A DNA stretch of 64,000 bases from Pseudomonas sp. ANT_J12 (GCF_008370045.1 NZ_VOBN01000001.1:248001-312000); one strand, 5' to 3'. Counted from the first letter of the stretch, positions 1-8,169 are shown. The notes: generated by a model not told the origin, from the sequence alone. Made by a program: numbers and translations.

Positions 1-827
1 AGGTCCTGCACGTGGGTCAGTGCCGCCGCTTGCAGTGATTGCAGCAATTCTTTGGGCGTCACGCGATTGGTCAGCGGCAGTTCGCCGCGCGCGAACACCA
101 GCATGTCCCGCACCTGATGCTCCAGCTCGTGCAGACGCTCTTTCAAGCGACCGGCGAAACGTTGCTGGGTGGCGACGGGCAATTCCTGCTCAGTCAAATG
201 ACTGGCGTACAGCAGCGCGGCGGACAGTGGCGTGCGAATCTGGTGAGCCAGCGAGGCCACCATCCGACCCAGGGACGACAGGCGTTCATGACGGGCCAGC
301 TGATCTTGCAGGTGGCGGGTTTCGGTCAGGTCGTTGAGCAATACCAACTGACCGGGCTCGGCATCCAGCGAGCGGGTGGCGATCGACAGGCGTCGACCAT
401 CCTTGAGGGAGATTTCATGACCGTCGTCTTCACGAGGTGCGAAGCAGCGCGCAATCACCTGGCGCCACAGCTCGCCCTCGAGGGGCAGGCCGAGCAACTC
501 GCAAGCCGCCGGGTTGGCTTCGCGCACCATGCCCTGGGCGTCGATTACGATGACGCCACCGGGTAACAGATCAAGGAGGTTTTGCAGGCGGTTGGCCAGG
601 CGTTCTTTTTCCGCCAGCTCCTGCATGCGCTGGGCGCTGACTACCGCCAGCTCACCCTTGAGCTCGGTGACCCGGGCTTCGAGCATGCTGTAGGAGTCAG
701 TCAGTTGGCTCGACATCTGGTTGAACAGCGCGAACGCCTGCTCAAGACCCAGCCGGCTTGCCTGCTCTACGGACGACGGTTGCCCCGAAGCGTCAGGGAC
801 AGGAGACATCTGGGCGGCTTGGGGCAT
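1..827 (-). CDS. fleS: Flagellar two-component sensor kinase FleS (3' part missing)
   Basis: Cytoplasmic histidine kinase that senses flagellar assembly state and phosphorylates FleR. The reading frame is open from an ATG at 827 to the window edge, giving 275 residues without a stop. Visible parts are an N-terminal coiled helical stretch (about residues 20-80), a PAS domain (about 85-170, starting near LLDLLPGGVIVID) and the phosphoacceptor box SLAHQIRTPLSAA with His at about residue 195. The ATPase domain lies outside the window. No membrane segment is visible, as in known FleS. It follows fleQ, behind its own -24/-12 promoter. fleR is expected next, beyond the edge. Confidence 0.93.
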   Translation of the reverse strand, partial: MPQAAQMSPVPDASGQPSSVEQASRLGLEQAFALFNQMSSQLTDSYSMLEARVTELKGELAVVSAQRMQELAEKERLANRLQNLLDLLPGGVIVIDAQGMVREANPAACELLGLPLEGELWRQVIARCFAPREDDGHEISLKDGRRLSIATRSLDAEPGQLVLLNDLTETRHLQDQLARHERLSSLGRMVASLAHQIRTPLSAALLYASHLTEQELPVATQQRFAGRLKERLHELEHQVRDMLVFARGELPLTNRVTPKELLQSLQAAALTHVQD

Positions 828-880
828 CGTGCTCTCTCGCTTGGCTGACCGTCAGTGAAACGGAACGTTGCGAGAGATGT

Positions 881-896
881 AGCAATACCCGTGCCT
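881..896 (-). promoter_or_regulatory. Sigma54 (-24/-12) promoter of fleS(R)
   Basis: Read on the minus strand the site is aGGCACG-N4-TTGCT, with GG and GC separated by exactly 10 bases. This is nearly the full RpoN consensus TGGCACG-N4-TTGCW. It lies 54 bases upstream of the fleS ATG. In P. aeruginosa the fleSR promoter is RpoN- and FleQ-dependent, so the same wiring is inferred here. Confidence 0.85.
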
Positions 897-926
897 AAAA
901 AAAACCACCTATAAATGAAGGACTTG

Positions 927-953
927 AAAAACAGGCGTCAATCATCCGCCTGT
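927..953 (-). terminator. Hairpin terminator overlapping the fleQ stop codon
   Basis: On the minus strand ACAGGCG pairs with CGCCTGT across a 9-base loop and is followed by TTTT. The left arm (947-953) lies inside the last fleQ codons and the loop contains the stop region. It should separate fleQ transcription from fleS, in line with the promoter just downstream. Confidence 0.6.
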
Positions 954-2413
954 TCATCACCGTCACGACGACTCATGCCGTACTTGCGCATCTTCTCCAC
1001 CAGGGTGGTGCGACGAATGCGCAGACGCTCGGCGGCACGCGCAACGATGCCATTGGCATCATCCAGAGCCTGCTGAATCAGCCCTTGCTCCAGACCACCG
1101 AGGTAGTCCTTCAGGTCCAGGCCTTCCGGCGGCAGCAGGGCATTGGCGCTGAAGTCCGGGGTGTGCCCGTTGATGGCCACCCGCTCTTCCAGATCGCTGC
1201 GCAGGCTGTCGACCAGCTGTTCGTCCTCGTCGTCGACGTAGCGGAATTTCTTCGGCAACTCGACCACACCGATCACCCCATATGGATGCATGATCGCCAT
1301 GCGCTCCACCAGGTTGGCCAGTTCACGGACGTTGCCCGGCCAGCCGTGACGGCACAGGGACATGATCGCCGCCGAGTTGAAACGGATCGAACCGCGCTTC
1401 TCGTGCTCCATGCGCGAGATCAACTCGTTCATCAGCAACGGGATGTCTTCGACACGTTCGCGCAGCGGCGCCATCTCGATCGGGAATACGTTCAAGCGGT
1501 AGTACAAGTCTTCGCGGAAGGCGCCGATCTCGATCATGCTTTCGAGATTCTTGTGGGTCGCCGCGATGATGCGCACATCGGCGCTCTGGGTCTTGTTGCT
1601 GCCCACGCGCTCGAAGGTGCGTTCCTGCAGGACCCGCAGCAGCTTGACCTGCATCGGCAACGGCATGTCGCCGATTTCGTCGAGGAACAGCGTACCGCCG
1701 TTGGCCAGTTCGAAACGCCCGGCACGGCTGGTGATGGCCCCGGTGAAGGCGCCCTTCTCGTGGCCAAACAGTTCGCTTTCCAGCAACTCGGCCGGGATCG
1801 CCCCGCAGTTGACCGGAACGAACGGCGCGTCGCGACGCTTGGAGTGGTAATGCAGGTTGCGCGCGACCACTTCCTTGCCGGTGCCGGATTCGCCGAGGAT
1901 CAGCACGCTGGCATCGGTGTCGGCCACCTGCTGCATCATCTGGCGCACGTGCTGGATCGCACGGCTGGTGCCGACAAGGCTGCGGAACAGATTGGGTTCG
2001 CGGTGACGACCGCGCTCGCGGGCCTGGTCATACATCTCGCGATAGACCTGGGCACGGTGCAGGGAGTCGAGCAATTTGCTGTAGCTGGGCGGCATTTCGA
2101 GGGTCGAAAGCACTCGGCGACGCTGGTCTTCAGGCAAGTCAACGGAAGAATTATCGCCCATTAACAAAACCGGAAGGAACTCATCCCAGGTTGAGAGTGT
2201 CTTTAGCAAGCCCAAAAGCGCGCCAGGAGCATTGACCGTCCCGATCAGCACACAAATGACTTCACGACTTGATGACAACGAGCCGACCGCCTGCTGCCAG
2301 TCATGGCTTCCGCAGGGTAAATTTTCTTCACCGAGAAAATTTAAAATCACCGCCAGATCGCGGCGACGGACGCTATCGTCATCAATTAGCAGAATTTTGG
2401 TTTCACGCCACAT
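938..2413 (-). CDS. fleQ: Flagellar master regulator FleQ (sigma54 activator, c-di-GMP responsive)
   Basis: AAA+ enhancer-binding protein at the top of the Pseudomonas flagellar cascade. It also controls exopolysaccharide genes in response to c-di-GMP. The 491 residues match the usual FleQ length. Residues 1-120 form the FleQ-type receiver-like domain (begins [12 protein letters not shown]). Walker A GESGTGKE is at 174-181, the sigma54-contacting GAFTGA loop is intact at 221-226, and Walker [10 protein letters not shown] is at 241-249. A Fis-type helix-turn-helix occupies about 440-480. It lies between fliT and fleS and has its own sigma70-like promoter and 3' hairpin. The fleS, flgF and rfbF upstream sites are plausible FleQ-activated targets. 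Confidence 0.97.
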   Translation of the reverse strand: MWRETKILLIDDDSVRRRDLAVILNFLGEENLPCGSHDWQQAVGSLSSSREVICVLIGTVNAPGALLGLLKTLSTWDEFLPVLLMGDNSSVDLPEDQRRRVLSTLEMPPSYSKLLDSLHRAQVYREMYDQARERGRHREPNLFRSLVGTSRAIQHVRQMMQQVADTDASVLILGESGTGKEVVARNLHYHSKRRDAPFVPVNCGAIPAELLESELFGHEKGAFTGAITSRAGRFELANGGTLFLDEIGDMPLPMQVKLLRVLQERTFERVGSNKTQSADVRIIAATHKNLESMIEIGAFREDLYYRLNVFPIEMAPLRERVEDIPLLMNELISRMEHEKRGSIRFNSAAIMSLCRHGWPGNVRELANLVERMAIMHPYGVIGVVELPKKFRYVDDEDEQLVDSLRSDLEERVAINGHTPDFSANALLPPEGLDLKDYLGGLEQGLIQQALDDANGIVARAAERLRIRRTTLVEKMRKYGMSRRDGDEQADD

Positions 2414-2519
2414 GCAATAGCAACTTCCCTAGTCAACTCAATGCCCGAAATGAGGGGGCAAGCTAGACGCTTGCAGACACGTTATGCCTGTAGACGCCTG
2501 AAATCTGGATACAGCCACT

Positions 2520-2548
2520 AGTTAAGTCAAAAAACCGTGCACAGTCAA
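2520..2548 (-). promoter_or_regulatory. Candidate sigma70 promoter of fleQ
   Basis: The minus strand reads TTGACT, a 17-base spacer, then TTAACT, about 107 bases upstream of the fleQ ATG. The -35 is good (5 of 6) and the -10 is moderate. P. aeruginosa fleQ is transcribed by sigma70, which fits. The exact start site is not shown by sequence alone. Confidence 0.5.
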
Positions 2549-2568
2549 ATTTATGGCGCACTATGTTT

Positions 2569-2588
2569 GGATTAACCGCGGATTAACC
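2569..2588 (-). repeat. 9-bp direct repeat with 11-bp period at the fliT end / fleQ upstream region
   Basis: On the minus strand GGTTAATCC occurs twice, separated by GC, so the two copies lie on one face of the helix. The first copy contains the fliT stop codon. The position, just upstream of the putative fleQ promoter, would suit an operator. No known regulator motif was recognised. Confidence 0.5.
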
Positions 2589-2879
2589 AAACAGATGGTA
2601 AACCTTTGCGGCATTCTGTGCTTGGTGGATCTGAGACATCTCGTCGACTATCGCCTGCCTCTCCCCCATCGCCACCTCAAGCAGCTGCTTGTAGACATGC
2701 AGCAGCTCCTCAAGATTGTCGCGCAACGCCCCCTCGTCCAGCGAAGCTTCACTCAAGACGTCTTCCATGCAGGAACGGCAATCCAGGTCCAACTGACCGA
2801 TTGCCTCCCAGTTGCGTTCGGCCAGGGCACCGACCAACGCTTCGCGGGTTTGTTCGATTCGCTGCAATACAAGACTCAT
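2583..2879 (-). CDS. fliT: FliT-like flagellar chaperone (FleP/FliS' position)
   Basis: Small cytoplasmic export chaperone; FliT family members bind the FliD cap protein and parts of the export apparatus. The 98-residue product is predicted to be almost entirely helical (starts MSLVLQRIEQTREALVGA) and is acidic. I chose the ATG at 2879 because an AAGGAGATCACC ribosome-binding site sits just before it; a longer frame to 2963 would overlap fliS and lacks such a signal. It starts 10 bases after the fliS stop. It occupies the same position as the small gene between fliS and fleQ in P. aeruginosa, which has been called fleP or fliS'. The family assignment rests mainly on size and position. Confidence 0.75.
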   Translation of the reverse strand: MSLVLQRIEQTREALVGALAERNWEAIGQLDLDCRSCMEDVLSEASLDEGALRDNLEELLHVYKQLLEVAMGERQAIVDEMSQIHQAQNAAKVYHLFG

Positions 2880-2889
2880 GGTGATCTCC

Positions 2890-3285
2890 TTAAAACTGCG
2901 GACCTGGCGCTGCGATAGCATCCCAGCCTTCTTTGACCGTGCGCAGCAAACCGGCGACTTCATCGAGAATCCGCGGGTCGCTCTTGATGTTCGCCTCGGC
3001 GAGGCGCTTCATCATGTAGGAATAAAGACGGTCAAGTTCGCCAACGGTTTCGGCGGCCTTGTCCAGATCCAGGCCTTCACGCAAGCCACCGACAATGCCG
3101 ATGGCCTTGCTGATCGCCACGCACTTGGCAGGCACGTCTTTACGCTCAATGGCACCCTTGGCCTGGGCGATGCGGTCCAGGCCGCCTTCCATCAGCATTT
3201 GCACCAGACGGTGCGGACTGGCCTCGGACGCCTGTGCTTGCGCGCCCACCTTCTGGTATTGCCGAAGGGCTAACATCGGATTCAT
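2890..3285 (-). CDS. fliS: Flagellin export chaperone FliS
   Basis: Cytoplasmic chaperone that holds flagellin unfolded for type III export. The 131-residue length is typical. The N-terminus carries the FliS signature region (ALRQYQKVGAQAQASEASPH then RLVQMLMEG), and the rest is a four-helix bundle with the expected RLAEAN segment near residue 90. It is followed after 10 bases by fliT. A strong sigma28-type site and a terminator separate it from fliD, so it can be expressed as its own late-class transcript. Confidence 0.95.
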   Translation of the reverse strand: MNPMLALRQYQKVGAQAQASEASPHRLVQMLMEGGLDRIAQAKGAIERKDVPAKCVAISKAIGIVGGLREGLDLDKAAETVGELDRLYSYMMKRLAEANIKSDPRILDEVAGLLRTVKEGWDAIAAPGPQF

Positions 3286-3322
3286 GTTCTACCTCATTGC
3301 CACAATGACTCGTATGACCAGT

Positions 3323-3349
3323 GTATCGCCTGCGAGCCAAAAAACTTTA
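3323..3349 (-). promoter_or_regulatory. Sigma28 (FliA) promoter of fliS-fliT
   Basis: The minus strand reads TAAAGTTT, an 11-base spacer, then GGCGATAC. The FliA consensus is TAAAGTTT-N11-GCCGATAA, so the -35 is exact and the -10 matches 6 of 8. The site is about 40 bases upstream of the fliS ATG. Confidence 0.75.
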
Positions 3350-3358
3350 GATCAAAAG

Positions 3359-3401
3359 ACAAAAACCCGGCGCACGCCAGAAAGCGTAGCCGGGTTTTTG
3401 T
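3359..3401 (-). terminator. Strong rho-independent terminator after fliD
   Basis: ACAAAAACCCGGC and GCCGGGTTTTTGT form a 13-bp stem. On the minus strand the arm ends in a T-run, just past the fliD stop at 3415. Because the stem carries A/T tails on both sides it could also act in the other direction. Confidence 0.85.
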
Positions 3402-3414
3402 CGTCAGCTCATGA

Positions 3415-4857
3415 CTAGCTGGCGGACTTCTGGGCGTTCAAGGAAGCGAAGAACGAGGTGATGTTGCTCGCCGTCGCTTTCATTTGCCCAACCAGCAGGT
3501 CCATGGCGTTGTACTTGGCCGTCAAGGTCTGCGTCAGGCTGGTGACATGCAGATCCAGCGTCTTCTGCTGCTCGGAAATTTTCTTGGCCGTACTGGTAAG
3601 GTTGGTGTTGCGCTGATCGAGCAATCCGCCCGTCTTCAAGTAAGGGTCGATCGCCTTGCCCATGCGCGCCAACAAGCCGTTGTTAGCGTCCGTACCACTG
3701 AACAACTGCTGCACCTGGCCGGTCATGCCATTGTTGCTCATGGTCTTGGTGAACGCAGCCGTGTCGAATTTCAGGTTACCGGTGAACGCGTCTGTCATCA
3801 CACCGATCTGCGACAGCACGGACAGCGGACCCGCCGCACCCGGCGCGGTCAGCACGCCACGTACGTCCGCAATCAGCGAGCGCGGCAGCGAATCACCGGT
3901 GAACGCCGCTGAAACAGTCAGCTTGCCATCGGCATCCGCTGTCGCAGTGGTCAGGGAATCAACGGTTTTTTTCAGGGTGTTGTAGGCATCGACGAACGCC
4001 TGAATCGATGTCTGCAAGCCAGTGGTGTTGCTCGCCACAGTGACCACAGTCGGGGTTCCAACCCCACCCGAAGTTGGACTCATTGCAGCCAGGTTTAGCG
4101 TCAGGCCACTGATCGCACCGGTCACCGTATTGCTCTTGCTGGTAACGGTCAGGCCGTCGATGGTCAGCTTGGCATCTGCGGCAATCCCGTTGATGGCCCC
4201 GGAAGCACCCGGCGCAGGGGTGGACCCCATCGGCACGGTGCCATCAATTTCGAGGCCGGCAATACCGCTGACATTTAGGTCAGAACCGGCACCGGTCTTG
4301 TTGGAGTTGATCACCAGGCGCGAGGCACCGGTGCTGTCGGTCACGATGTTGGCGGAAATACCGTTGACAGCTTGAGCGGTGTTGATCGCGTCCCGGGTAC
4401 TTTGCAACGTCGCATTGGCCGGAATCGTGACGTTGTAATCAGTGCCATTTTGACTGATTTTCAGAGTACCACTCGGAATGGCACTGGCGGCACCGCCGGC
4501 GAAAGCAGCACTGCCGACTTTCGAACCCGTGGCCAGACTCTGCACAACCACGTTGTAGGTACCCGCAACCGCCGTGTTATCCGAGGTTGCAGCCAGAACA
4601 GAAGTATTGCCCGACGTCGCGGTAAAACCGGCAAACGCAGGACTGGTCGCGCTGTTGAGTTGAGTCAGCGTGGCCTGGTAGGCCGCCAGCGCACTCTTCA
4701 AGGAGCCGACACCGGAAATTTTCAGGGTGTTGGTTTTGGTCTGGGTATCAATTTGCGTTTGTTTGGCCGACTTGTCGGAGTTGACCAGCGCGGACACGAT
4801 CGAACCGATGTCGAGACCAGAGCCTAGACCCGCACCCGGTAAAATTGGACTTGCCAT
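3415..4857 (-). CDS. fliD: Flagellar filament cap protein FliD
   Basis: Secreted pentameric cap that polymerises flagellin at the filament tip and, in Pseudomonas, can act as an adhesin. 480 residues from the ATG at 4857, preceded at six bases by AGGGAG; the in-frame ATG at 4863 overlaps that ribosome-binding site. The ends are the conserved helical D0/D1 regions (start MASPILPGAGLGSGLD; coiled C-terminus), and the Ser/Thr/Gly-rich middle is the variable domain. It is followed by a strong terminator. The upstream gap contains only a weak -24/-12-like site (TGGCATG-N4-GTGTT), so its promoter is uncertain; read-through from flaG is possible. Confidence 0.95.
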   Translation of the reverse strand: MASPILPGAGLGSGLDIGSIVSALVNSDKSAKQTQIDTQTKTNTLKISGVGSLKSALAAYQATLTQLNSATSPAFAGFTATSGNTSVLAATSDNTAVAGTYNVVVQSLATGSKVGSAAFAGGAASAIPSGTLKISQNGTDYNVTIPANATLQSTRDAINTAQAVNGISANIVTDSTGASRLVINSNKTGAGSDLNVSGIAGLEIDGTVPMGSTPAPGASGAINGIAADAKLTIDGLTVTSKSNTVTGAISGLTLNLAAMSPTSGGVGTPTVVTVASNTTGLQTSIQAFVDAYNTLKKTVDSLTTATADADGKLTVSAAFTGDSLPRSLIADVRGVLTAPGAAGPLSVLSQIGVMTDAFTGNLKFDTAAFTKTMSNNGMTGQVQQLFSGTDANNGLLARMGKAIDPYLKTGGLLDQRNTNLTSTAKKISEQQKTLDLHVTSLTQTLTAKYNAMDLLVGQMKATASNITSFFASLNAQKSAS

Positions 4858-4939
4858 GTGCATCTCCCTTTCTGTGTGTCGCCGGTCTTTTGACCACTGT
4901 CAGCGATCAATGATCGTACAAACACGTTTCATGCCAGTA

Positions 4940-5308
4940 TCAGGCTTTGGCATCGAACAAAACATTGCTGGCATTGTGCAGGCTTTCAGCCAGCTTCATT
5001 GCTTCGGCTGACGGAATCTGCCGAATGACTTCACCGGACTCGCTGGCAATCACCTTGACGATGACCTTGCCGGACGTTTCGTCGATGGAAAATTCCAGAT
5101 TGCGCTTGACCGACTGAACGAACTTTTCGATCTCTTGAACGGCCATTTTCAACTCATCCGAATTGTCCGATTTACCAGAATCAGAGCCTTTGCTGGCTGC
5201 GACAGGCTGGGTACTTTCGGCACGAGGCTTTTCGACCGGCTTTTCGGTAGTGCTGACCGCCGGTTGCGCGGCCGGGTAAGACAAGTTCAGCTTCACGCTC
5301 ATGTCCAT
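4940..5308 (-). CDS. flaG: FlaG family flagellar protein
   Basis: FlaG proteins influence filament length and are encoded next to flagellin in polar flagellates; their precise role is not settled. 122 residues from the ATG at 5308, placed by an AGAGG sequence eight bases upstream; a GTG at 5317 and an ATG at 5302 are alternatives. The N-terminal half is a low-complexity Pro/Lys/Ser/Glu linker. The C-terminal half carries the conserved FlaG core (IEKFVQSVKRNLEFSIDE, then KVIDAESGEVIRQIP-like text reading KVIASESGEVIRQIP). It lies between fliC and fliD. Confidence 0.9.
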   Translation of the reverse strand: MDMSVKLNLSYPAAQPAVSTTEKPVEKPRAESTQPVAASKGSDSGKSDNSDELKMAVQEIEKFVQSVKRNLEFSIDETSGKVIVKVIASESGEVIRQIPSAEAMKLAESLHNASNVLFDAKA

Positions 5309-5380
5309 AACCATCACCTCTTAAACGGAAAAAGCGAGAGAGCACGCAAGCGCACTCCCCCGCCAAAACCCGATCCGAAA

Positions 5381-6232
5381 TTACTGAAGCAGTTTCAGTA
5401 CAGCGGATGGCAGCTGGTTAGCCTGGGCCAGAACAGCGGTGGAAGCTTGTTGCAGAGTTTGCTGTTTGGTCAGGTTAGCTGTTTCTGCGGCGAAGTCGGT
5501 ATCTTGTACGCGACCTTGTGCAGCAGTGGTGTTTTCAACAATGTTTTGCAAGTTGGCGATGGTGCTGGTCAGACGGTTTTGCGAAGCACCGAGGCTAGCG
5601 CGAGTGCTGTTGATGCTTGCAATTGCAGCGTCGATCGCGGTGATTGCGTTGTCGATGTTTGCAGCAGCGCCCGAAACGCTTGCACCGGTCAGAACTACAG
5701 TACCGCTACCAACCGACAGGCTGACGGCGTCGAACTTGGAGCTCAGTACCAGGTCGATGTGGTTAGCCGAACCAGTGTTTGCGCCCACTTGCAGGGTCAC
5801 GGTGCCAGCCGAACCGTCCAGCAGGTTTTTGCCGTTCAGGTTGGTCGAAGCGGAGATACGGGTCAATTCGTCAGACATCTGACCGAATTCAAGGTTGGTA
5901 GCGGTCTGGTCAACGCTGCCGTTGGTACCGGTACGTGCTTTAACAGCCAGTTCACGCATACGTTGCAGAATGTCGGTCGAAGCTTGCAGCGCGCCTTCAG
6001 CGGTCTGAGCAACGGAGATACCGTCGTTGGCGTTCTGGATCGCCTGGTTGCCACCACGGATCTGAGTCGTCATGCGGGTTGCGATCTGCAGGCCAGCGGC
6101 GTCGTCTTTAGCGCTGTTGATACGCAGGCCGGAGGACAGGCGCTGCATCGAGGTGGACAGGGCATCGGAAGCGCGGTTCAGGTTTTTCTGAACGTTCAAC
6201 GACGTAGTGTTGGTGTTTACTGTTAAAGCCAT
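5381..6232 (-). CDS. fliC: Flagellin FliC
   Basis: Structural subunit of the flagellar filament. 283 residues, a short flagellin. The N-terminal D0/D1 helices (starts MALTVNTNTTSLNVQKN; includes RLSSGLRINSAKDDAAG) and the C-terminal helices (ending NQLPSAVLKLLQ) are intact. The surface domain is reduced to roughly residues 140-200 and is rich in Ser, Thr and Gly, giving candidate O-glycosylation sites. A GAGGAATTCGTC ribosome-binding region precedes the ATG, and a sigma28 site lies about 80 bases upstream. The adjacent Maf-type transferase and pseudaminic acid genes suggest that this protein is the glycan acceptor; that is inference. Confidence 0.97.
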   Translation of the reverse strand: MALTVNTNTTSLNVQKNLNRASDALSTSMQRLSSGLRINSAKDDAAGLQIATRMTTQIRGGNQAIQNANDGISVAQTAEGALQASTDILQRMRELAVKARTGTNGSVDQTATNLEFGQMSDELTRISASTNLNGKNLLDGSAGTVTLQVGANTGSANHIDLVLSSKFDAVSLSVGSGTVVLTGASVSGAAANIDNAITAIDAAIASINSTRASLGASQNRLTSTIANLQNIVENTTAAQGRVQDTDFAAETANLTKQQTLQQASTAVLAQANQLPSAVLKLLQ

Positions 6233-6475
6233 GACGAATTCCTCGTTGGTTGGGTACTGCGGCTTCCGGCCCTGGCAACCGCCGGGTGTGGCCTAGAGAA
6301 CCTTCGTAATAGTTATCGTCGGCTTGGCAGGTTGCTTGAGGGCTTTTTCAAAAATATTTGCCATCACCCTGCCACCCCTTGCAAAACAAGGGCTTGGCGG
6401 CCCCTCAATCACGAAAAAATGACGTCATAAAACTGTCCATGGCACCAACCCGTAGGCCAGAGCCGTTGGTCGACC
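6233..6475. other. Intergenic region upstream of fliC
   Basis: About 240 bases between fliC and the small gene at 6476. It holds the fliC sigma28 site (6313-6339), a small hairpin CCCTTG/CAAGGG at 6376-6392 without a T-tract, and a perfect 10-bp palindrome ATGACGTCAT at 6419-6428. No further gene is visible. Confidence 0.6.
6313..6339 (-). promoter_or_regulatory. Sigma28 (FliA) promoter of fliC
   Basis: The minus strand reads TCAAGCAA, an 11-base spacer, then GACGATAA. The -10 matches 7 of 8 bases of the FliA consensus GCCGATAA and the spacing is exact; the -35 is weaker. Flagellin genes in Pseudomonas are FliA-dependent. Confidence 0.75.
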
Positions 6476-6742
6476 TCAACCCTGAGCACTTTCCAGCAAA
6501 TCAATCAGCTCATATTCCATGAAATCGGCAAGCCCCAACCAATCCTGACGCTCCTGACTCGCCAGCATTTGGGTCAGTACCTGCGCCCACGTCAGCTGAA
6601 CATCCTGAGGCGCGGACGCTAAAAGCCGTTGTGCCTCATCGAAGACATCCACCATGATCAGCGCCGCTTCGACATCCCGCCCCAACCGGAACAATCCGGC
6701 ACATTGGCGGCACTCACCGATGCACTTCACCAGCGCACTCAT
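6476..6742 (-). CDS. Small acidic protein of unknown function, coupled to maf
   Basis: 88 residues, predicted mostly helical, with an N-terminal cysteine cluster (C-x3-C-x2-C at about residues 7-14) and an acidic C-terminus (EYELIDLLESAQG). I do not recognise the family. Its ATG overlaps the stop of the Maf-type gene by four bases, so the two are probably translationally coupled and made together. It is the last gene of the island string, directly before the fliC promoter region. A helper role for the transferase or flagellin is possible from position only. Confidence 0.75.
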   Translation of the reverse strand: MSALVKCIGECRQCAGLFRLGRDVEAALIMVDVFDEAQRLLASAPQDVQLTWAQVLTQMLASQERQDWLGLADFMEYELIDLLESAQG

Positions 6743-8031
6743 TGCACAAACTCCTGATTGAACTGCGTACCGACGATCATCGCGCCCGCGCGGCTGCTGT
6801 TAAGGAAGTTCACTTGCGGATGCGCGGCGATATAACGCTCCAGCACACACAGGTAGCCGCGAAAATTCAGCTGCGTGCGGACCCGTTCGCCATAGCCGTC
6901 ACGGACCCAATGTCGAGCCTGCTCCAGGGCTGGCCCCAGGTCGCCGTCATTCCAGCCGGCATGGGTCTTGTTCATCGGGAAGGCAAAGTCGGCGCCGAAC
7001 AGGGTAATGCGCGTGGCGCCCATCTTTACCGCCAGGTCCACGGCCGGGTGAATCACGCTGCCGCCCGCATGCAGTTGCGCCCTGGGATGCTGCTGACGCA
7101 ACGCGTCGTAGATCGGGCTGGCGGTATAACCGCCATAGCGCTTGCCCTTCCAGGCCTTCAACACCGCCGGATCGCTCATGGGCAGGTACACCAACGGGAT
7201 GCCGTCGGATTCCTCGAAAGGCAAGTGTCGAAAACTGATCAGTTTGTCGATCGTCACCACCAGATCGGGAACGATCCCGTGCTTGCGCAAGGGCAGATAG
7301 GCGGTGTCGACACAGATGAACAGCGGCCGCTCGGCCTGCCCGCGCACCGCCGCCAGGCGCTCGAAGTGACTTTCCAGGGTCGGCCCGGTGCCAATCACAT
7401 AGATTTCACGGCCGGTGCAGGTGCCAAACAGCTGTGCCACATCGTCATCCGCGAGCAGCACGTCCAGGCAATCCTGCAAGCGCTGCTGAATGAACGGCAA
7501 TTGCGGGTCGAAATCGCGATTGTTGAAACTCAGATGGACTTCGTTGACCAGCCGATCACGAATCTTGGCGTTGAAGTCATCGGCCAGCAGCATTTCCGCC
7601 GGCAGTGCGAAAAACGGCGTGTAGATATCCGCATGATCGCCGGCATACAGCAACTCCACCCGTGGGTCGTCGAGCCAGTGCCGCTGATCGAGCAATTGCA
7701 GCACCAGCGCAAACAGGGCGCCGTTGAGGATGTGCACGTACAAGCGCTCAAGCCCGGCACGCGCCAGCAGGACCGCCGGCAAGTCCCCAAGGCCGGTGCC
7801 GTAGACATGCAACTGCGGCCTGTCGGTCGGCAAACTGGCGGCCTGCACACGGGCTTCATGGACACGGTCATGGCGACTGGTGAGCTGGATGCCGTCAATG
7901 CTCAGCGTCGAAGCCAGGCCCTCGGTCAACTCGGCCTGGACCGACGTGCTGTCTTCCAGCATCAACCGCGTATACAACGCCGGCCAGCGGCGCTCGATCA
8001 CCTGGGCATTGTCATCAAAGCATTCGCTCAT
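6739..8031 (-). CDS. Maf/DUF115 family motility accessory factor (probable flagellin glycosyltransferase)
   Basis: Proteins of the Maf/6-hydroxymethylpterin-pyrophosphokinase-like (DUF115) family are required for attaching nonulosonic acids such as pseudaminic acid to flagellin in Campylobacter, Helicobacter and Aeromonas. The 430-residue product has the family core at about residues 210-330, with the nucleotide-binding-like stretch EIYVIGTGPTLESH, FICVDTAYLPLRKHGI and VPDLVVTIDK, then AVKMGATRITLFGADFAFP. The N-terminal 200 residues are less conserved. It is cytoplasmic by sequence (no signal or membrane segment). It lies between the Pse genes and fliC, as expected for the enzyme that joins the two. 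A very short leader separates it from a strong terminator. Confidence 0.85.
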   Translation of the reverse strand: MSECFDDNAQVIERRWPALYTRLMLEDSTSVQAELTEGLASTLSIDGIQLTSRHDRVHEARVQAASLPTDRPQLHVYGTGLGDLPAVLLARAGLERLYVHILNGALFALVLQLLDQRHWLDDPRVELLYAGDHADIYTPFFALPAEMLLADDFNAKIRDRLVNEVHLSFNNRDFDPQLPFIQQRLQDCLDVLLADDDVAQLFGTCTGREIYVIGTGPTLESHFERLAAVRGQAERPLFICVDTAYLPLRKHGIVPDLVVTIDKLISFRHLPFEESDGIPLVYLPMSDPAVLKAWKGKRYGGYTASPIYDALRQQHPRAQLHAGGSVIHPAVDLAVKMGATRITLFGADFAFPMNKTHAGWNDGDLGPALEQARHWVRDGYGERVRTQLNFRGYLCVLERYIAAHPQVNFLNSSRAGAMIVGTQFNQEFVQ

Positions 8032-8057
8032 GCTGCCTCGCTGTTCATACAGGCAAA

Positions 8058-8094
8058 AAAATAGCGTTCAAGGTTAACCCTTGAACGCTATTTT
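8058..8094 (-). terminator. Very strong hairpin directly upstream of maf
   Basis: AAAATAGCGTTCAAGG and CCTTGAACGCTATTTT form a perfect 16-bp stem with a 5-base loop. On the minus strand a run of T follows (8052-8058). It would end transcripts of the upstream KAS III gene only 26 bases before the maf ATG at 8031. It may also work on the plus strand. Confidence 0.85.
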
Positions 8095-8127
8095 GTGTCG
8101 GCCGTTTTGGTTCTCAAGGCTGCTGCA

Positions 8128-8161
8128 TACCCGGTAGGAGCTACCGAAGGCTGCGCCTACA
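8128..8161. repeat. REP-like short palindrome between KAS III gene and maf
   Basis: Starts GTAGGAGCTACCGAAGGCTG and ends GCGCCTAC; CGGTAG pairs with CTACCG across GAG. It resembles common Pseudomonas intergenic REP elements. It is a single unit. Confidence 0.4.
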
Positions 8162-8169
8162 GAACCGAC

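Noticed and set aside
1085..2164. Long plus-strand ORF (359 codons) across fleQ
   Set aside because: It is the antisense shadow of fleQ, whose domains and motifs are complete; the antisense product has no recognisable domain.
4864..4939. Sigma54 promoter before fliD
   Set aside because: TGGCATG-N4-GTGTT lacks the GC at -12, so it is too weak to annotate as a promoter.
6742..8064. 440-codon plus-strand ORF across maf
   Set aside because: Shadow of the DUF115 gene; high GC at third positions keeps the opposite frame open.
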